From NCBI RefSeq assembly GCF_001421715.1, contig NZ_LMKP01000044.1, positions 154,858 through 218,857 on the forward strand: 64,000 nt of DNA, read 5' to 3'. Source of the stretch: Sphingomonas sp. Leaf22. Lineage in GTDB: Bacteria > Pseudomonadota > Alphaproteobacteria > Sphingomonadales > Sphingomonadaceae. Positions 24,021-30,728 of this stretch are shown piece by piece (the stretch's first letter is position 1; each line of letters starts with the position of its first letter). The notes under the pieces are model-generated. The model was not told the origin of the DNA. It worked only from the letters and a program-made list of their open reading frames with translations, and searched no databases. The position numbers were made by a program, and so were the translations under genes.

Positions 24021-24380
24021 CAAATAGTGGAGAGCGGTCTGATTGGTTTGGACATTGCCAAACTCGGCCAGCTCTTCGAGTATCGTGATGCAAAGCGGCA
24101 ACAGCTGGCGGATACGGTCAGGATCGTCCCAGCCCGCTCCCCCCTTTTTGCCGCCATGGAAGAGGTTGTTGGCGGCGATATGATCTGCGCCAGCCTGCGA
24201 AGGCCGATACCGGCCTTCATCGGCAGCGACGGGATCCTTTCAGCCCGGCCGGGCCGGGGCACCGATATCGCGTGACACCAGCAAGTTCGCTTCCTTTAGT
24301 CCGGATTTGAAGCGCGAGAACCGGTAAAAGAAGTCATAGATGAGCGGGCGCAGATCATCGCCGACTTCTTCATAGTGCAC
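23868..24380 (-). pseudogene. HEPN-like protein remnant with in-frame TGA
   Basis: Reading leftward from GTG 24380, codons 1-46 give VHYEEVGDDLRPLIYDFF, YRFSRFKSGLKEANLL and further plausible protein. Codon 47 is TGA (24242-24240), but the same frame goes on with a natural-looking tail, including AANNLFHGGKKGGAGWDDPD and LLPLCITILEELAEFG. The NNLFHGG segment recalls proteins with an HEPN-like fold that carry RNNLFHGGK. A middle part seems to be missing as well, so I call it a degraded gene. It converges on the relaxase gene, and its last 150 bases lie antisense to the relaxase tail; the real stop of the ancestor may have been earlier. The family assignment is from memory of the motif only. 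Confidence 0.45.
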
Positions 24381-24452
24381 TGCAACTCACCGTACTGACT
24401 GTCTCCCGGATCACGTTGACGGGCGGCACGTCTGCGAGACAAGATAGAAACT

Positions 24453-25733
24453 ATGATCCTTCTCGACGAAACCGCCGCGCTCTCGGGCATCCGCGCGCTG
24501 CTCGCCGATGCGACCCACGCTAGGCTGGCGGTAGCCTTCTGGGGAAAGGGTGCGATCGAACGGCTGGGTCTCGACCGGCCGGGGCTCACCGCCGAGATCC
24601 TCTGCAATCTGGAATCCGGCGCCTGCAATCCCAAAGAGCTGCGCCGCCTTTACGACAATCCGAGGATCACGCTGCGCTCCCATCCCGCCCTGCATGCCAA
24701 AGTGTGGTGGACGGCGGGCGGCGCGGTGCTCGGATCTTCCAATGCGTCGGCGAACGGGCTGGCGGTCGAAGGCGACGCCGCTGGCGGATGGCACGAGGCC
24801 AATGTCGAGATCAGCGAAGCGGGCGTGCTCACTGATATCGACCGTTGGTTTACGCGGCTGTCGGATGCCGGCTATGCGGTCGGACCTGAGGATATCGATC
24901 GGGCGGCGGAGCTGTGGAATGCGCGCGTGCGGATCGCGCCCACCGGCCGCCGTCTTGCCCATACGCTGTTCGAAGCATGGCGGGCATCGCCGTCACACAC
25001 CGTTTGGAAAAAACTGCATGTGGCGTTCTGCCGAGACGGTCTTACCTCCGGGGATGAAGCATGGCTGGCGCAGGAGGTCCCGGATGGGCGGCGCACCTCT
25101 GGCATCTCGGCCTACGAGGGTTGGAACGCCGCACTGTCGCCCGGTGATCTGGTGATCGATTTTGGCGTCAGCGGCCAGACATCGGACTTTGGCGGACTTT
25201 GGCAGGTTCTGCCTAAATCGCCCAAGGGGCGGCTGGTGGTCGAGGTGCGGCAGCTGGCGCTGCGCAGCCTCGGAAGGTTCGTGCTGACGGCGGAAGAGAA
25301 TGCCGCGCTGTCCAGTGTTACGGCGGTTGTGCTCGCGAGGGCGGAGGACGGGCGCAATGCGCTGGTGAGTTTCGGCGAGGCGATGGCACTGATCGATGCC
25401 GGCCGGGCACCGGAGCGGCCGGCGGCACCGGACCCGCGCACGTTCGACCGGGCGATGCAGGCGATCTACGACGAGGCGGCGAGCTTCGGCTATCAGCCGA
25501 CCCGATTCCGCCAGATGCTCGCCGAGCATGGCGGCGTCGAGACGGCGCGGCGGCTGATCAGAGGTTCGGCCACCAGTGGGTTCGATACGCTATGGGAGCA
25601 TCAGCGGCTCGATCTCTCCGTAGAGGCACTGGTGACAGATTCAAAGTGGCGCGCATTGTTCTCAGACGAGGAAGCGAATATGGCCTCCAGGCGGCTGAAA
25701 CAGTATGGCTATACGCCCGCCACGAAAGGCTGA
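24453..25733 (+). CDS. Phospholipase D-like nuclease family protein
   Basis: The protein (426 aa) has an N-terminal PLD-superfamily domain: HPALHAKVWW (HxK) followed by GSSNASANGL, one half of the usual HKD pair, so activity would need a dimer. The C-terminal 200 residues end in RLDLSVEALVTDSKW and RRLKQYGY. Proteins of this kind are found near restriction and other defence genes and are often annotated only as phospholipase D family proteins. A nuclease role is more likely than a lipase role because there is no signal peptide. It is the leftmost gene of the defence island and converges with the REase-like gene. Confidence 0.75.
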   Translation: MILLDETAALSGIRALLADATHARLAVAFWGKGAIERLGLDRPGLTAEILCNLESGACNPKELRRLYDNPRITLRSHPALHAKVWWTAGGAVLGSSNASANGLAVEGDAAGGWHEANVEISEAGVLTDIDRWFTRLSDAGYAVGPEDIDRAAELWNARVRIAPTGRRLAHTLFEAWRASPSHTVWKKLHVAFCRDGLTSGDEAWLAQEVPDGRRTSGISAYEGWNAALSPGDLVIDFGVSGQTSDFGGLWQVLPKSPKGRLVVEVRQLALRSLGRFVLTAEENAALSSVTAVVLARAEDGRNALVSFGEAMALIDAGRAPERPAAPDPRTFDRAMQAIYDEAASFGYQPTRFRQMLAEHGGVETARRLIRGSATSGFDTLWEHQRLDLSVEALVTDSKWRALFSDEEANMASRRLKQYGYTPATKG

Positions 25734-25753
25734 GCGACGGCTGTCGGTTTGCC

Positions 25754-26254
25754 TCAGGCCGGTGCGAACCGTGTCGATCGAGCCAGCGTCTTTGCCGCCA
25801 GACCGACATACCAAGCGTTCATTCGGCTGTCCCAGCTCCGAACCTCGACAAACGTCTTCCAGTCGAACTCGTGAACGTCAATCAGCTGCCAGTCCTCGTC
25901 GATCCGTACGATGAGCAGATATTCAAATAGCTGTTTGTCGCGATCGTCACGGTCGGGATAGATGGTCCCCGTCTTGCGCCCGTCGAGCACGCCCTTGATC
26001 GAAAAGCGGTCACCTCGCCGGGACAGCGCATCGACATTCTGTGTGCCCGTCGGCGCCGGCTGGAGGTTCGGGCGCCCTGGCGTGCCGTTGTAAAACGCGA
26101 TGACAAGGCTCTCGGCCGCCTGACCGACATTGGAGGCAAGACCGCGCCGTTTGAGTTCGGCGGCGACCCGAGCCCGCAGCCGCAGCAAATCGAGATCACT
26201 CAGCGCAGGAAGCTGCTGCTGCATCTCCGACACTTCGATTACCTTTGCCGTCAT
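25754..26254 (-). CDS. Restriction endonuclease-like protein (predicted PD-(D/E)XK)
   Basis: This 166-aa protein has a predicted nuclease core, NVGQAAESLVIAFYNG followed by NVDALSRRGDRFSIKG. The E...D-x(10-12)-[FY]-S-I-K arrangement resembles the catalytic core of small PD-(D/E)XK enzymes. It is the last gene of the leftward methylase operon and overlaps vsr as ATGA. By position it may be the restriction subunit that matches the C5 methylase. I am not certain of the fold; a structural comparison would settle it. Confidence 0.6.
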   Translation of the reverse strand: MTAKVIEVSEMQQQLPALSDLDLLRLRARVAAELKRRGLASNVGQAAESLVIAFYNGTPGRPNLQPAPTGTQNVDALSRRGDRFSIKGVLDGRKTGTIYPDRDDRDKQLFEYLLIVRIDEDWQLIDVHEFDWKTFVEVRSWDSRMNAWYVGLAAKTLARSTRFAPA

Positions 26255-26718
26255 ACCCCAGCGATCCCCTGTTCCATAAGCTGCGTGAACCTCACATCGC
26301 CCCGGATGAACGCCACCATTGCGCCGCTCACCTCGGTCGCCGTCAGCCGATTTTTACCGCGCAATGCGCATTCCCACACCCATAGGCTGCGCCAGCCTGC
26401 GGCTTCCAGCGCGGCAACCGCCGCAGCATCCCTCCGACGGTTGCCTTCGATTTTGGCAGACCAGAATTCGGTCCGCGTCGCCGGCAGGCGGAACAGCGAA
26501 CAGCCATGACCGTGCCAGAAGCAGCCATGAACGAAGACCACCGCGCGCCAGCGCGGCAACACGATGTCGGGGCGGCCGGGCAGATCGCGGCGGTGGAGAC
26601 GGTATCGGAAGCCCTGGTCATGCAGCAGGTGCCGCACGGTCATTTCGGGCTTCGTATCCTTCGCGCGCACCCGGCGCATGTTGAGCCGGCGCTGTTCCGG
26701 CGTCAGCCTATCGGCCAT
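26251..26718 (-). CDS. vsr: Very short patch repair endonuclease Vsr
   Basis: This 155-aa nuclease nicks next to T:G mismatches created by deamination of 5-methylcytosine. The known catalytic residues are in place: E25 (KPEM), D51 (PGRPD), H64 and H69 (FVHGCFWHGH). The start MADRLTPEQRRLNMRRVRAKDT is typical, so I place it at ATG 26718 and not at the longer frame start 26781. It belongs with the dcm-type methylase two genes upstream and overlaps the genes on both sides (11 bases and 4 bases). In defence loci with a GHKL ATPase, Vsr-like proteins are also thought to act as nucleases of the restriction complex. Confidence 0.93.
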   Translation of the reverse strand: MADRLTPEQRRLNMRRVRAKDTKPEMTVRHLLHDQGFRYRLHRRDLPGRPDIVLPRWRAVVFVHGCFWHGHGCSLFRLPATRTEFWSAKIEGNRRRDAAAVAALEAAGWRSLWVWECALRGKNRLTATEVSGAMVAFIRGDVRFTQLMEQGIAGV

Positions 26719-27289
26719 CGCTCCCGGCCGCCTGATCTGGCATCTCAGCGTCTTCCTCGGCGAGCGGCGCCCCAATGGCAAGATCGGCCGGCACCGACGG
26801 AAAGGCGGCGCTGAGCGCGGTGAAGGCGTCCGATCCGGCCGTCACTATCGCGACGCTGCTCTGGAAGCTGTCGGCGAGGCTGGCCACGATGCCGGCATGG
26901 AGGAGGCGTTCGCGCTGCCGACCGATAAAGGTCATGAGGATCGGATGGTCGCCATCATTGCCGACGACCGACCGCAGCAGCACGAAATCCTTGCTGTCGA
27001 GGAAAGCGCAGCCATTAGCGGTGATCTTGCGCCCGCCCAGCCGCCAGTTCTTGCCCACCTTGCCGACGTTCCTGAGCTCGCGGTTGCCATAGCCGCCATA
27101 GACGCAGATCAGATCGAGATCGGCCCCGCCGGCTGCGAACAGCCGGTCGCTGAGCAGCCTGCGCGCCACAGGCGTGGTGAGCGCGATTGCGCGCTGTTTG
27201 CTGGTCGCGCTCAGGCGATGCATCGAGAAAATGCCGAGATCGGATTCGGCGAGCGAGCGGACGACGATGATCTCCTCGCGCTTCGCCAT
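26708..27289 (-). CDS. Conserved-looking protein of unknown function between dcm and vsr
   Basis: This 193-aa protein is not recognised. It contains VVRSLAESDLGIFSMHRLSA, SKQRAIALTTPVARRLL, an aromatic and basic central part (YGGYGNRELRNVGKVGKNWR) and an acidic tail. It shares one base with the dcm stop (TGATG) and overlaps vsr by 11 bases, so it is translated with them and must matter for the system. A DNA target-recognition role would fit its place, but nothing in the sequence proves it. Confidence 0.7.
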   Translation of the reverse strand: MAKREEIIVVRSLAESDLGIFSMHRLSATSKQRAIALTTPVARRLLSDRLFAAGGADLDLICVYGGYGNRELRNVGKVGKNWRLGGRKITANGCAFLDSKDFVLLRSVVGNDGDHPILMTFIGRQRERLLHAGIVASLADSFQSSVAIVTAGSDAFTALSAAFPSVPADLAIGAPLAEEDAEMPDQAAGSDGR

Positions 27290-28827
27290 CAGCGGCCGGC
27301 CCCGACGGCGCGCGGCTGATCCGGCTGCTCTTCCATGTCGGTGCCGCAGCCGGCGGTATCGCCGATCAGCTGACGGCGAAGCGTGGTCGCGACCGCTTTG
27401 GCGAGGAGTGGCGGGACGGCATTACCGATCTGGCGGAATGCCGGGTTCATCGTGCCGGCGAAGCGGAACCCGTCCGGGAAAGACTGGAGCCGTGCCGCCT
27501 CGCGCACCGAGATCGGCCGTGCTTGGCGGCTGTCATAATGGATATGGCTGTAGCCATCCTTGCCGAGATGGGCGAGCAGCGTCCGCGCCGGCGTCGAGGC
27601 TTCCATCTTGCGCCATTTGTTCGGAAATTTTCCGGCGTCATAGGGGGGCACAAATTTCGCCTTGAGCGCCTTCCAGTCCTCGCTGTCGTTCTCGGGACGC
27701 GCGCCATTGGCCGCGAGCCGCTCGAGTTCGGCCTTGAACAGGCTGAGCGCATGCCGATGCGCCTCGGGATACTGATCGCCCGGCTTGAGACCTGCGAAAA
27801 TGCGATAGTCGCGTGGCAGATAGCGAATCACATGGTCGCGGACATGGCCGACGCCCTCGAAGCCTTTCCAGCTCCGCATCTTCTTTACATAGTCATGCTG
27901 CCGGTTGTGCCCGCCATAGGGAAGGTTGGCGTCGAGACGCCGTGTCCCCCGGCGCAGTTCGCCCGCCTCCAGCAGTTCGCGCGCGAGAATTTCTGGCAGA
28001 TCGCTGATCGCCTGCTCGGTCGTGATCGCGGGCGGGAGCGTCTTCACGGCTTCGGGCGCCGCCTTATAGGCGCTGCCGCCGTTCGTCGGGGTCAGCAGGT
28101 CGCCGCTGGTCGCCAGCTTCAGCGCGACCGCGCGCGAGCCCTGATAGCCCGACGGAAGGTCAATCCAGTGGGTCGGCTCGGGGAGTTCGACATCATCGGC
28201 AATCTCTTTGCGGATTGCGATCAGGATCATCCGCTCGCGCATCTGCGGCACGCCGTAAAAGGCGGCGTTGAGTAGCGTGTAGCGCACGACATAGCCCTTG
28301 CCGGCGAGGATCTCGCCGATCTCGGCCGCCAGATTATGCCCGCCATGGTTGAGCATGTCGGGGACATTCTCGATCACTACCGCGAGCGGCGCGCAGGCTT
28401 CCACATAGCTCAGATACTCGATGTAGAGCCGCGAGCGCGGATCGTGCCGGAAAGCTTCGGGATGTTCCGCGATTTCGCGCAGCTTTGATCGCCCGACTCG
28501 CGCGAACGCCTGACAGGGCGGGCCGCCGACGATGACGTCGAACGCCGACGATGCCGGACCGAGACCGAGCGCTTTGGTCAGCTCCTCAGCCGAGGTGGTG
28601 GTGATGTCCCGCGCGGTGCTGTGCCGGTCCTCGCCGCCGTGAAAATTGAGACCGTGCGAGCGTGCCGCATCAGCATCGAACTCAACCGCCGCGGAAATGT
28701 CATATCCCGCCGCCAGGAACCCGAGCGAGATTCCGCCGCACCCCGAAAACAGATCGAGCACGCGCGGTTTCGCGCCGGCGCGCAGGCGCTGGATCTTTTG
28801 GCGGATCAGGCGCGGGTCGGCGCTCAC
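27289..28827 (-). CDS. dcm: C5 cytosine DNA methyltransferase
   Basis: This 512-aa enzyme has all core motifs of C5 cytosine methylases: I DLFSGCGG (25-32), IV GGPPCQAF with the catalytic C105, VI ENV (153-155), VIII (a QxRxR-type segment in PQMRERMILIAIR), IX REAARLQSFPD and X GNAVPP. The long target-recognition region between VIII and IX (about 200 residues) means the site cannot be read. It lies in a leftward operon behind an RHH regulator (four-base overlap) and in front of the unknown 193-aa protein, Vsr and an REase-like protein. It probably protects host DNA from the divergent restriction complex. Confidence 0.95.
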   Translation of the reverse strand: MSADPRLIRQKIQRLRAGAKPRVLDLFSGCGGISLGFLAAGYDISAAVEFDADAARSHGLNFHGGEDRHSTARDITTTSAEELTKALGLGPASSAFDVIVGGPPCQAFARVGRSKLREIAEHPEAFRHDPRSRLYIEYLSYVEACAPLAVVIENVPDMLNHGGHNLAAEIGEILAGKGYVVRYTLLNAAFYGVPQMRERMILIAIRKEIADDVELPEPTHWIDLPSGYQGSRAVALKLATSGDLLTPTNGGSAYKAAPEAVKTLPPAITTEQAISDLPEILARELLEAGELRRGTRRLDANLPYGGHNRQHDYVKKMRSWKGFEGVGHVRDHVIRYLPRDYRIFAGLKPGDQYPEAHRHALSLFKAELERLAANGARPENDSEDWKALKAKFVPPYDAGKFPNKWRKMEASTPARTLLAHLGKDGYSHIHYDSRQARPISVREAARLQSFPDGFRFAGTMNPAFRQIGNAVPPLLAKAVATTLRRQLIGDTAGCGTDMEEQPDQPRAVGAGR

Positions 28828-29036
28828 GGCCGCTCTTTCCCGAGCGGCAGCTCGACCTGACCGGTGCGTGTCGACAGATACTGCAGAACCGCCTGTCGGA
28901 TGACCCAGGCCGATGATACGTCATTGGCTGCCGCAACCGCCTGCACTTGGCGGTGCACCGGTTCGGGCAGCAGGACAGTGCTTCGGACAGTCTTTCCAGT
29001 GGCCAAGATATCAGGACTCCCTGTGGCCCGATACAC
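28824..29036 (-). CDS. Ribbon-helix-helix regulator of the methylase operon
   Basis: This 70-aa protein has an RHH core: strand KTVRSTVLLPEP and helices VHRQVQAVAAANDVSSAWVIRQAVLQYL. It starts with GTG at 29036 (no ATG in frame before a TAA). Four exact 10-bp-spaced repeats cover the start codon and upstream bases, so it probably represses its own operon and perhaps the divergent ATPase operon. It overlaps dcm by four bases. It would act as the control protein of the restriction-modification system. Confidence 0.78.
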   Translation of the reverse strand: MYRATGSPDILATGKTVRSTVLLPEPVHRQVQAVAAANDVSSAWVIRQAVLQYLSTRTGQVELPLGKERP

Positions 29037-29070
29037 CAGTTCGCACCAGCATGCACCAATTTACATCAAC
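29031..29070. promoter_or_regulatory. Four 10-bp direct repeats: predicted RHH operator
   Basis: The decamers ATACACCAGT, TCGCACCAGC, ATGCACCAAT and TTACATCAAC follow one another without gap, with CACCA or CATCA in phase every 10 bases (29034, 29044, 29054, 29064). This helical-phase array is what MetJ/CopG-type dimers bind cooperatively. It overlaps the start codon of the RHH gene and lies between the two divergent operons. Confidence 0.75.
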
Positions 29071-29230
29071 TCTCCCCGGGCGCTGTGCGGCCGGATCGGA
29101 TAAATCTACCGGGTCGTGATAGAAAAGGCGCAATTGCCGAGCGGTGCGGGCTGCGTTTATTCTGCTGCAGTCCGACTCCGGTGCGCGTCGGCAGCAATCT
29201 GACTGAAATGCCAGACACCGGAGACTTCCG

Positions 29231-30724
29231 CTGCGACCTGTCGAAATCAATCCTTCCCCGCGCGCGCTGCTCCGGTCACTGCGGGGCCTGGGCTATTCGC
29301 CCGAAACCGCGCTCGCCGATCTCATCGACAATTCGCTCGCGGCCGGCGCCCGTAAAATCGATATCAGACTCGACTGGCGCGACGGCGACCCGCTGGTCGA
29401 GATACTTGATGACGGTACGGGCATGGGATTGGGCCGGCTGATCGAAGCGATGCGTTTCGGCGGCGAGGGGCCGGACGCCGAGCGGGGCGGTGATGATCTC
29501 GGCCGCTTCGGGCTCGGCCTCAAGACCGGCTCCCTTTCCCAGTGCCGCGAACTGACCGTCGCCTCGCGCCGCGACGGCAATGTCGCGCGGCTGGCCTGGG
29601 ACGTCGACCGCGTCGGTGACGGCTGGTGCGCGGATGCGCCCGACGCGTCGCCCGCCGGAGAACTGGCGGCTGCGTTCGACGGCGGTGGCGACGGCACGTT
29701 GATCAGCTGGAACCGGATGGACCGGCTCGGCGGCCTTTGGGGTCTGGACCGCGACGCGTTTAACGACCGAATCGCCGCTATTCGCGCGCACCTCGCCATG
29801 ACCTTTCACCGCTTTCTGAGTGGTGAGGCGCGGCGGCTGGCGATCACCGTCAACGGCCTCGCGGTCACCGCCTGGGATCCGTTCTGCCGTCGCCATGACG
29901 CGACTATGACGCTACCACGCGACGTCATCCGCGGACCCGACGGTTCGATCGCGGCGCGGTCCTATATCCTGCCGCACCGCGACCGCTTCGCCAGCGAACG
30001 CGATTGGGAGGAGGCAGGCGGGCCGGGCGGCTGGGTCGAACGCCAGGGCTTCTATGTCTATCGGGGCGACCGGCTCGTCTCACCCGGTGGCTGGCTGGGT
30101 CTCGGAGGTTCGCGAGCCTGGACGCGTGAGGAATCGAGCCGGCTCGCCCGCATCGCGCTCGATCTGCCGGTTGCGATGGACCAGGCTTGGCGGATCGACA
30201 TCCGCAAGTCATTGGCCCGCCCGCCCGCCTGGGCGCGGGCGCGGCTGGCGGGGATCGGCACCGACGCCCGCCGACGTGCACGCGAAGTGTTCGCTTGGCG
30301 TGGCACCGGGCATGTCACGACCCGGAAGCGTACCAGGAAGGATGAGAGTGAGGTTTGGCCGTGGGAAGCGCGCGGCGGCACCGCGGTCCCGCGCTATCGC
30401 GTACGGCGCGATCATCCCGCGGTGGCAGCGGTTGCCGAGCTGCTTGGCGACGACGCGCCGCTGCTCGGAGGAGTGCTGTCGGCAATCGAGCTGACCATTC
30501 CGGTCGAGCGAATCTGGCTCGATGTCGCCGAACAGGGCGGTGCCGAACCGGTGCAGCCGGCGGCGGCCGAGATCGCCGAACTGGCCGCGCCCCTTGCCAG
30601 ACTCGTTAGCAGCATGAACACTCCGGACGAATCCGGCGACCGTCTCGATTCGGTGCTGCGTTCGCTGGGCGTGACCGCACCCGCGTTGCGCGCCGCGGTC
30701 ATTCGGCAGTTAGGGGAGAAGTGA
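29231..30724 (+). CDS. GHKL ATPase of paraMORC/MutL type (restriction-associated)
   Basis: The 497-aa protein has a Bergerat-fold ATPase at its N-terminus: N-box ALADLIDNSLAAGA (residues 27-40), G1 box EILDDGTGMG (57-66) and G2 box DDLGRFGLGLKTGS. An S5-like middle and a long C-terminal part follow. Such ATPases occur in predicted restriction systems and are thought to remodel DNA-protein complexes. No ATG, GTG or TTG exists before the N-box; CTG 29231 has GGAGA six bases upstream and gives MRPVEINPSPRALL, a natural N-terminus. The first ATG, 29423, would delete the N-box and most of G1, so I choose CTG. Four bases separate it from the Z1 gene. Confidence 0.85.
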   Translation: MRPVEINPSPRALLRSLRGLGYSPETALADLIDNSLAAGARKIDIRLDWRDGDPLVEILDDGTGMGLGRLIEAMRFGGEGPDAERGGDDLGRFGLGLKTGSLSQCRELTVASRRDGNVARLAWDVDRVGDGWCADAPDASPAGELAAAFDGGGDGTLISWNRMDRLGGLWGLDRDAFNDRIAAIRAHLAMTFHRFLSGEARRLAITVNGLAVTAWDPFCRRHDATMTLPRDVIRGPDGSIAARSYILPHRDRFASERDWEEAGGPGGWVERQGFYVYRGDRLVSPGGWLGLGGSRAWTREESSRLARIALDLPVAMDQAWRIDIRKSLARPPAWARARLAGIGTDARRRAREVFAWRGTGHVTTRKRTRKDESEVWPWEARGGTAVPRYRVRRDHPAVAAVAELLGDDAPLLGGVLSAIELTIPVERIWLDVAEQGGAEPVQPAAAEIAELAAPLARLVSSMNTPDESGDRLDSVLRSLGVTAPALRAAVIRQLGEK

Positions 30725-30728
30725 GGCG

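Noticed and set aside
24027..24275. 82-codon plus-strand frame after the relaxase
   Set aside because: The opposite strand reads as a HEPN-like remnant with natural protein composition, which explains the region better.
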